Shown: positions 37,996 to 46,506 of the stretch, one piece after another | Layout of the letters: each line of letters starts with the position of its first letter | Position numbering within the stretch: the stretch's first letter is position 1 | DNA from: Methylibium sp035762065 | Lineage (GTDB): Bacteria > Pseudomonadota > Gammaproteobacteria > Burkholderiales > Burkholderiaceae_C | Assembly: GCF_035762065.1 (NCBI RefSeq) | Contig: NZ_DASTPW010000051.1 | Span: forward strand, 27,200-91,199 | DNA: 64,000 bases | Reading direction: 5' to 3' | Program-made: the position numbers and the translations under genes | Notes under the pieces: generated by a model | Database searches by the model: none | Seen by the model: the letters and a program-made list of their open reading frames with translations, nothing else | Told to the model about the DNA's origin: nothing

Positions 37996-38835
37996 TCATC
38001 GGGCCTTGACGATCTGCGCGCGGAACTCGCGCAGCTTGTCCTTCAGCAGCCGCGCGTTGCGCGAGCCGATGCGCAGCAGGATCTTCTGGCCTGCGGGCCG
38101 CGCCTCGAGCGTCGGATCGGCGAACTCGTAGCGCACCCAGGGGCGCGGGTCCGCCATCGGGCCCTGCACCTCGGTGAGCCGCAGCGTCGGCGCGGCCGCG
38201 GGCTCGGGCGTCGCGAGTAGCAGGTCGATCACGTCGACCAGCCGGTCGTTGAAGTGCCGGCCGGGGTAGCCGAGCTCGTCGTAGGCCCGTTGGAACAGCG
38301 GGTAGAGCCGAACGTAGAGCGCCGCGGCGCGCGCGGCGTCGATGTCGGTCGCGAAGCGCACGAAGGGCATGTAGCGCTCTGCGTTCGCCGCGGCGATCGT
38401 CGTGCTGCCGCCGCGCTCGACGGTGCCGAAGCGTCCGCGCGTCGGCGTCACGGGCCAGAGCCGGGCGCTGGCCTGCGCGCGGCCGAGGTTGTCGATCGTC
38501 GTGACGGCGCGGCGCACGAAGCCGTCGAGCTGCACGAAGCTCTGCACGTCCTTGCGGCCGAGCAGCACGACGAGCGCGTCGGCGACCAGCCGCTCGGCAT
38601 CGGCCGGCGCCGCGGGGAGCTCGGCCTCGACGCCGGCGGCGACGTCCTCGATCGGGTAGCGCACCGCGGGCGGCGCCGAGGCGGCGACGTCGGGCACCGA
38701 AGCGGACGCGGCCAGCGGCGGCTGCGGCGCGGGCACGGGCGCGGCCGGTCGCTGCTGCGTCCACCACCAGTAGCCGCCGCCGCCGACCGCCACCGCGGCG
38801 AGCACCGCCACCGCCAATCTCGACCACCAAGCCAT
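37996..38835 (-). CDS. DUF3014 domain-containing membrane-anchored protein
   Basis: A 279-residue protein with one N-terminal membrane anchor (residues about 7-26), a Pro/Ala linker (30-60) and a periplasmic domain I recognise as DUF3014, of unknown function. Conserved-looking segments are LLGRKDVQSFVQLDGFVRRAVTTIDNL, YVRLYPLFQRAYDELGYP and PWVRYEFADPTLE. It lies 106 bases upstream of opgD on the same strand, so a link to envelope glucans is possible but unsupported. The 224-base gap to bioB (38836-39059) shows nothing recognisable. Confidence 0.75.
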   Translation of the reverse strand: MAWWSRLAVAVLAAVAVGGGGYWWWTQQRPAAPVPAPQPPLAASASVPDVAASAPPAVRYPIEDVAAGVEAELPAAPADAERLVADALVVLLGRKDVQSFVQLDGFVRRAVTTIDNLGRAQASARLWPVTPTRGRFGTVERGGSTTIAAANAERYMPFVRFATDIDAARAAALYVRLYPLFQRAYDELGYPGRHFNDRLVDVIDLLLATPEPAAAPTLRLTEVQGPMADPRPWVRYEFADPTLEARPAGQKILLRIGSRNARLLKDKLREFRAQIVKAR

Positions 38836-39059
38836 CGGGCCTCCCTCGTGCAGCGATCCTTCGCCGCGTCTCGCGGCTCGACGGCAGCGGGCACGGATGT
38901 CGGTGCCGCGCGCTGCCGGCCCCGGTCATCCACGAAGACGCCAGCGCCGCGGATGGGAGCGCGGCAGGTCGGCCAAAGTTCAGCCGGTCGGCCCGGCGTC
39001 TTGCGAGCGCCGGCCGCTTCGCGCGGGCCGGTGGTCCGCAGCCTGCCGCGGCTTGCGGC

Positions 39060-40070
39060 TCAGACCGCGCTCAGACCCAGCCGCTCGAACAGCGCCTCGT
39101 CGCGCGCGACCTCGGGGTTGCCGGTGGTCAGCAGCTTGTCGCCGTAGAAGATCGAATTCGCGCCGGCGAGGAAGCACAGCGCCTGCACCGCGTCGCCCAT
39201 CGCCTGCCGGCCGGCGGACAGCCGCACGTACGCGCCCGGCATCGTGATGCGCGCCACCGCGATCATGCGGACGAACTCGAAGGGATCGAGCTTGTCGCTG
39301 CCCGCGAGCGGGGTGCCTTCGACCTGCACCAGCTCGTTGATCGGCACCGACTCGGGATGCGGGTCGAGGTTCGCCAGCTGCGCGATCAGCCCGGCGCGCT
39401 CGCGCCGGTTCTCGCCCATGCCGACGATGCCGCCCGAGCACACTTGCATGCCGGCCTCGCGCACGTGCGCCAGCGTCGCGAGCCGGTCTTCGTAGACGCG
39501 CGTGCCGATGATCCGGCCATACGCCTCGGGCGCGGTGTCGAGGTTGTGGTTGTAGTAGTCGACGCCGGCGTCCTTCAGCGCCTGCGCCTGCGGCCGGGTC
39601 AGCATGCCGAGCGTGCAGCAGGCCTCCAGCCCGAGCGCCTTCACCTCGCGCACCAGTTCGACGACCTTGTCGATGTCGCGGTCCTTCGGCTCGCGCCAGG
39701 CGGCGCCCATGCAGAAGCGCGAGGCGCCCGCGGCAGCGGCGGCCTGTGCCGCGGCGCGTACCTCGGCGACGTCCATCAGCTTGTCGGCCTCGACGCCGGT
39801 GTCGTGGTGGACGGATTGCGGGCAGTAGGCGCAGTCCTCGGGGCAGCCGCCGGTCTTGATGGACAGCAGCGTCGAGCGCTGCACCGCGTTGGCGTCGAAG
39901 TGCTCGCGATGCACCTGCTGCGCGCGGAACAGCAGGTCGTTGAACGGCAGCTCGAACAGCGCCTCGACGGCCTCGACCGACCATCGCTCGGCGGTCGGAT
40001 GCAACGCAGCCTCGGGTTGACGCGATGCCGGCTCGGGCCGGACGAGATGGATCGGGCGGGTGGCGGTCAT
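39060..40070 (-). CDS. bioB: Biotin synthase
   Basis: Radical-SAM enzyme of 336 residues that inserts sulfur into dethiobiotin to make biotin. The SAM-cluster motif is CPEDCAYC (Cys76, Cys80, Cys83). The auxiliary 2Fe-2S ligands are expected from SRFCMGAAWR and EACCTLGML plus an Arg in the YVRLSAGRQ region. The first 25 residues are a variable extension before RWSVEAVEALFELPFNDLL. It stands alone, without bioA, bioF or bioD next to it. Confidence 0.96.
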   Translation of the reverse strand: MTATRPIHLVRPEPASRQPEAALHPTAERWSVEAVEALFELPFNDLLFRAQQVHREHFDANAVQRSTLLSIKTGGCPEDCAYCPQSVHHDTGVEADKLMDVAEVRAAAQAAAAAGASRFCMGAAWREPKDRDIDKVVELVREVKALGLEACCTLGMLTRPQAQALKDAGVDYYNHNLDTAPEAYGRIIGTRVYEDRLATLAHVREAGMQVCSGGIVGMGENRRERAGLIAQLANLDPHPESVPINELVQVEGTPLAGSDKLDPFEFVRMIAVARITMPGAYVRLSAGRQAMGDAVQALCFLAGANSIFYGDKLLTTGNPEVARDEALFERLGLSAV

Positions 40071-40117
40071 GGGCGGCGATTGTGGCGTGCCGACGCCGCC
40101 CGCCGCGGTCGCTTCGA

Positions 40118-41389
40118 TCAGGCCTGCGCGAGCCAGCCGAGCACGCCCTTCGCTGCGAGCCGCCCGCTGGCCATGCAGGCGGTGAGCAGGTAGCCGCCGG
40201 TTGGCGCTTCCCAGTCGAGCATCTCGCCGGCGACGAAGACGCCGGGCCGGGCGCGCGCCATCAGACGCTCGTCGAGCGCTTCGAGCTTCACGCCGCCGGC
40301 GGTGCTGATCGCCTCCGCGACCGGCCGCGGCGCGGCCAGCCGCAGCGGCAGCGACTTGATCGCCGCCGACAAACGAGCCGCATCGTGCAGCGCCGCGGGC
40401 TCGAGCACCTCGTGCAGCAGCGCGAGCTTCGCGCCGGCCAGGCCGAGCCGCGACTTCAGGTGCGTCGCCAGCGAGCGCGGGCCGCGCGGCCGGGCGACTT
40501 CGGCCTGCACCTGCTCGATCGCGCGGTCCGGCAGCAGATCGAGCCGGGCGATCGCCTCGCCCTCGGCGGCGATCGCATCGCGCAGCAGGCTCGACGCGGC
40601 GTAGACGAGGCTGCCCTCGATGCCGGTCGCGGTCAGCACGAACTCGCCCTGGCGGCGGAAAGCCTCGCCGCCGCCGGACGCCTCGACGCTCAACGCCACC
40701 GGCTTGATCGGCGCGCCGGCATGCCGCTCGGCGAGGTGCGCGGTCCAGCCGCTCGCCTTTGCCGCGCGCCAGGCCGGCGCGCGCACGTCGAAGCCGCAGT
40801 TCGACGGCGCGAGCGGAGCCACGTCGATGCCGGCGGCGCGCAGGGCGCCGACCCAGGCACCGTCGGAGCCGAGCTGCGGCCAGCTCGCGCCGCCAAGCGC
40901 GAGCACCGTCGCGCCGCAGTGCACGCGGCGCTCGCCTTCGGGCGTCGCGAAGCGCAGGGCGCCGTCGTCGGCCCAGCCCTGCCAGCGATGGCGCGCATGA
41001 AAGCGCACGCCTTGGGCGCGCAGCCGATGCAGCCAGGCGCGCAGCAGCGGCGCGGCCTTCATGTCGACCGGGAACACGCGCGCCGAACTGCCGACGAAGG
41101 TCGCGATGCCGAGGCCCGCGGCCCAGGCGCGGAGCGCGTCGGCATCGAAGCCGTCGAGCCAGCCCGCCACGGCACGCCGGCGGGCGCCGTAGCGCGTGTC
41201 GAAGCCGGGCCGCGGCTCGGCGTGCGTGAGGTTCAGGCCGCCCTTGCCCGCGAGCAGGAACTTGCGGCCGACCGAGGGCATCGCGTCGAAGACGTGAACC
41301 TGCAGATCGCCGCGCGCCGTGGCCAGGGTCTCGGCGGCCATCAGGCCCGCCGGGCCGCCACCGGCGATCGCGACGATCGGGGCGCTCAA
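40118..41389 (-). CDS. HI0933/BaiN-like FAD-dependent oxidoreductase (TIGR03862 type)
   Basis: Flavoprotein of 423 residues with an N-terminal FAD-binding Rossmann motif (AIAGGGPAGLMAAE) and the family-specific VGRKFLLAGKGGLNLTHAE. An inserted middle domain is followed by the C-terminal STAGGVKLEALDERLMARA and APTGGYLLTACMASGRLA, which close the FAD site. The reaction is unknown for this group; relatives include BaiN-like and NAD(P)/FAD-dependent oxidoreductases. It is followed after 47 bases by bioB on the same strand. Confidence 0.88.
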   Translation of the reverse strand: MSAPIVAIAGGGPAGLMAAETLATARGDLQVHVFDAMPSVGRKFLLAGKGGLNLTHAEPRPGFDTRYGARRRAVAGWLDGFDADALRAWAAGLGIATFVGSSARVFPVDMKAAPLLRAWLHRLRAQGVRFHARHRWQGWADDGALRFATPEGERRVHCGATVLALGGASWPQLGSDGAWVGALRAAGIDVAPLAPSNCGFDVRAPAWRAAKASGWTAHLAERHAGAPIKPVALSVEASGGGEAFRRQGEFVLTATGIEGSLVYAASSLLRDAIAAEGEAIARLDLLPDRAIEQVQAEVARPRGPRSLATHLKSRLGLAGAKLALLHEVLEPAALHDAARLSAAIKSLPLRLAAPRPVAEAISTAGGVKLEALDERLMARARPGVFVAGEMLDWEAPTGGYLLTACMASGRLAAKGVLGWLAQA

Positions 41390-41458
41390 GCTCGCCGCCT
41401 GCGCTTCAGCCGGCTGGTCGCGGATCGATCGGGCACCCGCCCGCCGCAGCCGGCGCGC

Positions 41459-42985
41459 TCACCGGTAGCCGCGGCTCACCACGCCGAAGCCGAACACCAG
41501 CGACACCTCGCCGACGCTGCTCGACAGCGGCCCGCGCAGCGACTTGACATGCCCGCCGCCGACGCGCAGCGCGAGCCCGGGCGCAAGCTGCCAGCCGAGG
41601 TAGGCCATCGGCTGCACGACCGCGCCGCCGCCGGCGTCGACGCCGCCGCCGCCGGCCGCTCCGCCGAACAGCTCGACGCCGCCATGAAGGCGCTCGCCGA
41701 AGTCGCGCCGCAGGCCGGCGCCGACCAGGCCGACGACGTAGCCGCCGGCGCTGCCGCCGACCGCGCTCTGCACCTCGCCGCCGAGGTAGAAGCCGGGCGC
41801 CATCTCGCGGTTGACGCGCAGCTTCGCGTAGTCGAGCGCGCGCTCGCCGGGGCCGACGGCACTGCCCGGCTTGCGCACGGCGCGGTAGCGGCCGACGCCC
41901 GCGGCCCATTCCATCGGCGTGACGCGCGGCGGCGCCGTGCCGTCGAGGCGGTCGTCGATGATCCAGTTCAGCGCGACGCTCGCGTAGCGCGCGCGGAAGC
42001 TGCCCTGCGGCGCGCGCGCGAGGCCGCCTTCGAGCGTCAGGCCGAGGTCGCTCGCGAGCCGCGCGATGCCGTAGACGCCCGCCTTCCACAGCAGGCCGCC
42101 GCCGGTGTCGACACCGCCGCCGCCGGCGCTGCCGAGCGCGAGCCGGTAGCCGGCGGCGAAGGCCTCGGAGTCGGTGACGACCTCGTAGCCCATCGTGCCC
42201 AGCAGTTCGGCATAGCCGCCGACGCCGCCCGAGGCCGCGCCGTTGGCTTCCACGCCCCAGTAGAGGTTGTCGCCGATCGAGCGCTCGAGCCGCGCGCCGG
42301 CAAAGCCGAGGTTGCGCGGCAGCGGCGCGCCCGCGAGCGTTCGGGCCCCGGCGTGTGGCCGGTAGACGCCGGCGGTCGCCTGCACCCGATCGAAGCCGAC
42401 GCCGGTGCGCGGCGTGGCGCTCGTGCCGAGCTGGAGGAACTTCATCGAGCCGCCTTCCGGCAGGTAGCCGAAGCGGGTGTCGATCTGCCAGGTCAGCGCG
42501 ACCTGCGAACTGTCGATGCGGCTGCTCGCGAAGCGCACCTGCGACCAGCCGAGTCCCAGCCGCTGGCCGGGCCTGAATTCCCACAGCAGCTCGGCGTGCG
42601 GGCGCAGCATCAGGCCGTCGCCGACCGCGGCGCCGCCCGCGAACAGGCCGGCGCCGATCGACCAGCGCTCATGGATGGGCAGCCGGGCCGCGGCTTCGCC
42701 GCCGACCACCAGCAGGCCGCCGCGCCGGCCGCTGACCGCGCCGTACGCGGCGGGGCCGCCGTAGAGCCAGGGCGCGGATCGCGGCGCGAGTTGCAGCAGG
42801 TAGCTGACGCCGACGAGGCCGATCGATCCGTCGGCCGGCAGCTCGAGTCGTTCGCCGGTGAGCCGCAGCTGCGCGCCGCGCTGCACGATCGCGTCGTCGA
42901 CCTGCAGGAGCGGCGCGTCCGTCTGCGCGAAGGATGGGCCCGCCAGCACGAGCGGCAGCGCAAGAAACCAGCGGGGCACTCTCAT
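41459..42985 (-). CDS. Unrecognised secreted, probably outer-membrane, protein with three internal repeats
   Basis: A 508-residue protein with a clear signal peptide (residues 1-20, cleavage after SFAQ or near it). The rest alternates hydrophobic and polar residues with many glycines, as in outer-membrane beta-barrels. I see three related units of about 100 residues (about 71-168, 239-342, 399-500). Units 2 and 3 share GGGGVDxGGG after a GGY segment, then a GxLxLxxGG stretch and a final VALNW/VSLVF strand. It ends GFGVVSRGYR without a terminal Phe. I do not recognise a family. No pore, enzyme or receptor role can be assigned. Confidence 0.72.
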   Translation of the reverse strand: MRVPRWFLALPLVLAGPSFAQTDAPLLQVDDAIVQRGAQLRLTGERLELPADGSIGLVGVSYLLQLAPRSAPWLYGGPAAYGAVSGRRGGLLVVGGEAAARLPIHERWSIGAGLFAGGAAVGDGLMLRPHAELLWEFRPGQRLGLGWSQVRFASSRIDSSQVALTWQIDTRFGYLPEGGSMKFLQLGTSATPRTGVGFDRVQATAGVYRPHAGARTLAGAPLPRNLGFAGARLERSIGDNLYWGVEANGAASGGVGGYAELLGTMGYEVVTDSEAFAAGYRLALGSAGGGGVDTGGGLLWKAGVYGIARLASDLGLTLEGGLARAPQGSFRARYASVALNWIIDDRLDGTAPPRVTPMEWAAGVGRYRAVRKPGSAVGPGERALDYAKLRVNREMAPGFYLGGEVQSAVGGSAGGYVVGLVGAGLRRDFGERLHGGVELFGGAAGGGGVDAGGGAVVQPMAYLGWQLAPGLALRVGGGHVKSLRGPLSSSVGEVSLVFGFGVVSRGYR

Positions 42986-43022
42986 GGGCGGCGCAGTGTG
43001 CCACGCAGGTTTTCGTGCGAAA

Positions 43023-43043
43023 GCCGCGCGCCGCTCGCGCGGC
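43023..43043 (-). terminator. Possible terminator hairpin after the SDR gene
   Basis: GCCGCGCG and CGCGCGGC pair perfectly around a 5-base loop, about 50 bases beyond the stop of the 43095-44003 gene. On the minus strand only TTT follows the stem, so intrinsic termination is weak at best. It lies in the 109-base gap before the repeat-barrel gene. Confidence 0.35.
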
Positions 43044-43094
43044 GGCCCGGCATCGCGGCGCGTGCCGTCACGCGCACGATGAGCCGCGATCGCC

Positions 43095-44003
43095 TCAGCG
43101 CGGCTCGCGCAGCGACTCGCGCAGCTGTGTGCCGATCTCCGGCTTCGCGGCGAAGGGATCGCTCGGGTTGCGCGGCGTCATCACGTCCTCGAGCCGCGTC
43201 TGCACGCTCGCCAGCGCCTGTGGATGGCTGTGGATGTAGAAGCTGCCGCTGCGCACCGCGTCGAAGACCTTCTGCGCGACGTCGGCCGCCGTCACCTTGC
43301 CCGAGCCGACCGCCTTGCCGACCATCGCCTGCGCGACGAGCTGGCTGCGCGTGGGCCGTGCCATCGGTGCATCGCTCGGCCGGTTGCGGTGGCTTTCGTG
43401 GATGCCGGTCGGCACGAAGAAGGGGCAGAGCACCGAGGCGCCGACCTGCTCGGTCACGAGCCGCAGGTCCTGGTAGAGCGTCTCGGAAAGGCTCACGACC
43501 GCATGCTTGCTGACGTTGTAGACGCCCATGTTCGGCATGTTCACCAGCCCGGCCATCGAGGCGGTGTTGACGATGTGGCCGCGCCATGCGGCGTCGGCCG
43601 CGGCGGCGGCCAGCATCATCGGCGTGAAGACGCGCACGCCGTGGGCCACGCCCATCAGGTTGACGCCGATCACCCATTCCCAATCGGCGCGCGTGTGTTC
43701 CCAGATGAGCCCGCCGGCGCCGACCCCGGCGTTGTTGAACACGAGATGCGGCGCGCCGAAGCGTGCCTGCACCGCGCGGCCGAGCGCCTCGACTTCGCCG
43801 GCCTTCGCCACGTCGAGCTGCTGCGCCAGCACCTCGACGCCCGCGGCGCGGATCTCCTCGGCAGCGCGCCCGAGCGCGTCGGCCTGCACGTCGGCCATCA
43901 CCACGTTCATCCGCTCGCGCGCCGCGATGCGCGCCATCTCGAGCCCGAAGCCTGATCCGGCGCCGGTGAGCACCGCCGTCTTGCCGGCGAAGTCGTCGAT
44001 CAT
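43095..44003 (-). CDS. SDR family oxidoreductase
   Basis: Short-chain dehydrogenase of 302 residues. It has the nucleotide motif TGAGSGFGLEMA, NNAG, the catalytic Ser in NTASMAG and the YNVSK pair (Tyr and Lys). The C-terminal part beyond the core (about 235-302) contains FYIHSHPQALASVQTR, typical of a subgroup of SDRs with aryl or acyl alcohol substrates; the substrate is unknown. Its ATG overlaps the GST stop by four bases (ATGA), so it is the last gene of a minus-strand operon. A Gly-rich hairpin lies downstream. Confidence 0.9.
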   Translation of the reverse strand: MIDDFAGKTAVLTGAGSGFGLEMARIAARERMNVVMADVQADALGRAAEEIRAAGVEVLAQQLDVAKAGEVEALGRAVQARFGAPHLVFNNAGVGAGGLIWEHTRADWEWVIGVNLMGVAHGVRVFTPMMLAAAAADAAWRGHIVNTASMAGLVNMPNMGVYNVSKHAVVSLSETLYQDLRLVTEQVGASVLCPFFVPTGIHESHRNRPSDAPMARPTRSQLVAQAMVGKAVGSGKVTAADVAQKVFDAVRSGSFYIHSHPQALASVQTRLEDVMTPRNPSDPFAAKPEIGTQLRESLREPR

Positions 44004-44953
44004 GGTTTCGTCTCCTGCTTCCTGATCTGGAAGCCGATGCGCGGGAAGTGCACCTGCAGCGTGCCGGCGCGATCGTCCCGGCGTTCGACGGTGACACTGT
44101 CGCGGCTCAAGCCGACGAGCCGGCCAGCGACCGGGTCGAAGCCGTAGTCGGTCGGCGTCACGGTGACGTCCGCGCCGGCATCGAAGCCGAGGCCCGGCTC
44201 GACCTCGACCGGCGCGCGCTCGACCGACGATGCCGCGAGCTCGATCGCCTCGGTGCTCGTCATCGGCGTCGCGTCGCCGTTGCCGAACGCCAGCATCGCC
44301 TCGAGCCAGGCGCGCAGGTGCGGGTGCGCGTCGATCTCGGCACGCAACGATGGCACCCGGTGCACGAACCACAGCGGGTGCGCGACCGCGAAGTCCGCGA
44401 TGCTCAAGGCCGTGCCGGCCAGGTGCGAGCGGCCGTCGGCAAACAGCGATTCGAGCCAGCCGAGGTGATGCCGCAGCGCCACGCCGGCATCGAGGAAGTT
44501 CGGCCGCAGCGCATTGGGCCGCAGCGCGGCGCGGTCCACCGCGAAGGCCTTGATCTGCTCCGGCGGCAGCTTGCCGAAGACCTCGGGCGCGGTGCCCGGC
44601 TGCAGCGCGTACGGCACCGCCGCCCAGAACAGGGTCGCGTCGGCCCACTGCGCAAGCAGCTGCGCGGCGCCATCGATCGCGCGCGGGTACAGCGTCGGCT
44701 CGGGCGCCCGCGCGTCGAGCACGCGGCAGATCAGTGCGGTGTCGCAGTAGATGTCCGCGCCGATCTGCAGCACCGGCGTCTTGCGGTAGCCGCCGGTCAG
44801 CGCGACCACGTCGGGCTTGGGCATCACGACCGGGATGTGCACCGAGCGCCAGGCGAGCCGCTTGGCGCCCAGCACCAGCCGCACCTTCTCGGCGAACGGC
44901 GACATCGGGTAGTGGTGGAGAACGAGCTCTCCGGCGGGCACCGCGAAGCTCAT
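44000..44953 (-). CDS. Glutathione S-transferase family protein
   Basis: A 317-residue protein with an N-terminal thioredoxin-like GST domain (about residues 8-85; LHHYPMSPFAEKVRLVLGAK, then TPVLQIGADIYCDTALI) and a C-terminal all-helical domain with LSIADFAVAHPLWFV. The last ~90 residues (from about 228) form an extra beta-rich extension not present in ordinary GSTs of ~220 residues. Ser18 or Tyr15 of the YPMSPF motif is the likely glutathione-activating residue. It is cotranscribed with the SDR downstream (4-base overlap) and the oxidoreductase upstream (9-base gap). Confidence 0.85.
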   Translation of the reverse strand: MSFAVPAGELVLHHYPMSPFAEKVRLVLGAKRLAWRSVHIPVVMPKPDVVALTGGYRKTPVLQIGADIYCDTALICRVLDARAPEPTLYPRAIDGAAQLLAQWADATLFWAAVPYALQPGTAPEVFGKLPPEQIKAFAVDRAALRPNALRPNFLDAGVALRHHLGWLESLFADGRSHLAGTALSIADFAVAHPLWFVHRVPSLRAEIDAHPHLRAWLEAMLAFGNGDATPMTSTEAIELAASSVERAPVEVEPGLGFDAGADVTVTPTDYGFDPVAGRLVGLSRDSVTVERRDDRAGTLQVHFPRIGFQIRKQETKP

Positions 44954-44962
44954 CGCGCCCCC

Positions 44963-45982
44963 TCAGTACAGCTTGACCAGCTGCTTGCCGAAGTTCCGGC
45001 CCTTGAGCAGGCCGAGAAAGGCTTCGGGCGCGGCGGCCAGGCCGTCGGCCACGCTCTCGCGGTACTTGAGCTTGCCGGTGGCGACCATCGTCCCCAGCTC
45101 CTTCAAGGCCTCGGGCCAGATCTCCATGTGCTCGCTGACGATGAAGCCTTCCAGCTTCATCCGGTTCACCAGGATCAGCGACGGGTTCTGCATCGGGATC
45201 GGCTCGCCGTTGTAGCCGGAGATCATTCCGCAGAAGGCGATGCGGCTGAAGGCGTTGGCGCGCAGCATCACCGCATCGAGGATCAGGCCGCCGACGTTCT
45301 CGAAGTGACCGTCGATGCCCTTCGGGCACGCGGCCTTCAACGCCGTGCTCAGCGACTTCAAGTCCTTGAGCGGCTTGTAGTCGATGCACTCGTCGAAGCC
45401 GAGTTCGTCTTTTACGTAGGCGCACTTGTCGGGCCCGCCGGCGATGCCGACGACCCGCGCGCCGCGCGCCTTGGCCAGCTGCCCGACCGCGCCGCCGACC
45501 GCACCGCTCGCCGCGCTCACCACCACCGTCTCGCCTTCCCTGGGCGCGATGATCTTCACCAGCCCGTACCACGCGGTGACGCCGGGCATGCCGACCGCGC
45601 CGAGGTAAGCCGAAAGCGGAATGCGCGCGGTGTCCACCTTCTGAAGCACGCCGCGCTGTGCGCCCGAGACAAGCTGGTACTGCTGCCAGCCGCCCATGCC
45701 GACGACCTTGTCGCCGACCTGGAAGTGCGCGTTCCTGGACGCGACCACCTCGCCCGCGGTGCCGCCGATCATCACTTCGTCGAGCGGCTGCGGCTGCGCG
45801 TAGCTCTTGCCCTCGTTCATGCGGCCGAGCATGTAAGGGTCCAGCGACAGCCACTGGTTGCGCACCAGCACGTCGCCCTCGGCGAGTTCGGGAACAGGCT
45901 TCTCGACGAGCTTGAAGTTGTCCGCGCTCGGCTCGCCTTCGGGGCGCGAGGCAAGCAGGATCTGCTGGTTGATGGTGGCCAT
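44963..45982 (-). CDS. NADP-dependent oxidoreductase (MDR superfamily, CurA/prostaglandin-reductase type)
   Basis: Zinc-free medium-chain reductase of 339 residues that likely reduces an activated C=C bond with NADPH. Typical elements are RNQWLSLDPYMLGRMNE, the substrate-region LGAVGMPGVTAWYGL, the cofactor motif VSAASGAVGGAVGQLAKA and DGHFENVGG. No zinc-ligand Cys/His set is present. It sits between a hot-dog thioesterase gene (34 bases upstream) and the GST gene, all on the minus strand, consistent with handling of unsaturated acyl or electrophilic compounds (inference). Confidence 0.9.
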   Translation of the reverse strand: MATINQQILLASRPEGEPSADNFKLVEKPVPELAEGDVLVRNQWLSLDPYMLGRMNEGKSYAQPQPLDEVMIGGTAGEVVASRNAHFQVGDKVVGMGGWQQYQLVSGAQRGVLQKVDTARIPLSAYLGAVGMPGVTAWYGLVKIIAPREGETVVVSAASGAVGGAVGQLAKARGARVVGIAGGPDKCAYVKDELGFDECIDYKPLKDLKSLSTALKAACPKGIDGHFENVGGLILDAVMLRANAFSRIAFCGMISGYNGEPIPMQNPSLILVNRMKLEGFIVSEHMEIWPEALKELGTMVATGKLKYRESVADGLAAAPEAFLGLLKGRNFGKQLVKLY

Positions 45983-46016
45983 CGTGGTCTCCTGGGTTTG
46001 GGTGTCGGTCGGTCCG

Positions 46017-46478
46017 TCAAGCGCTGCCGCGGCCTTCGATGCGCGGCGGCCCGTTCAGCGGCCGCAGCTCGCGCGAGGCCGCGGGCAGCGCGCGCAAGTA
46101 CTTGAAGGTGCCGGTCGCGTGCGCGCAGAGCGCGCCGTCCGCGCCGAGCACGCTGCCTTCGCAGAACGCCATCGTCGCGGTTCGATGCAGCAGCCGCCCG
46201 CGCGCGATCAATGTGCCCTGCGCGGGGCGCAGGAAGCTGGTCTTCATCTCGATCGTCACGACACCCGGGGAGAAGTCGGCGCTGCGCGTGTTGACGCTGC
46301 GCGCGGCATGGGCCATCGCGACGTCGAGCAGCGTCATCGTCAAGCCGCCGTGCGCGACGCCGAAGGAGTTGGTCTGCTCGTTCGTGAGCTGGACGCTCAG
46401 TTCGGCGGTGCCGTCGGACATCGAGTTCAGCCTGAAGCCGAGTTGTTCGACGAAGGGGATGCGGACGGGGAAGTCCAT
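46017..46478 (-). CDS. PaaI family hot-dog thioesterase
   Basis: Hot-dog fold thioesterase of 153 residues. The active-site helix follows the family pattern in NSFGVAHGGLTMTLLDVAMA, with the HGG turn and the Asp acting on an acyl-CoA thioester. Later strands contain TIEMKTSFLRPAQGTLIARG. I chose the ATG at 46478 (MDFPVRIPFVEQLGF), since upstream in-frame sequence runs into the dispersed repeat. The gene is in the middle of the minus-strand run, 28 bases after the 46507-47394 SDR gene. Confidence 0.88.
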   Translation of the reverse strand: MDFPVRIPFVEQLGFRLNSMSDGTAELSVQLTNEQTNSFGVAHGGLTMTLLDVAMAHAARSVNTRSADFSPGVVTIEMKTSFLRPAQGTLIARGRLLHRTATMAFCEGSVLGADGALCAHATGTFKYLRALPAASRELRPLNGPPRIEGRGSA

Positions 46479-46506
46479 CAGACACAGCCTGTCGAGGAGC
46501 CGGCTT

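Noticed and set aside
41459..42985. Reading the repeat protein as an autotransporter or TonB receptor
   Set aside because: No passenger-barrel division, no plug domain or TonB box, and no terminal aromatic residue.
40025..43513. A 1162-codon plus-strand frame opposite bioB, the flavoprotein and the repeat protein
   Set aside because: No domain signature; composition typical of antisense frames here.
43095..45854. A 919-codon frame ending in the SDR gene
   Set aside because: Its upstream two thirds are out-of-frame readings of the GST and oxidoreductase genes; the SDR has its own ATG with a 4-base overlap.
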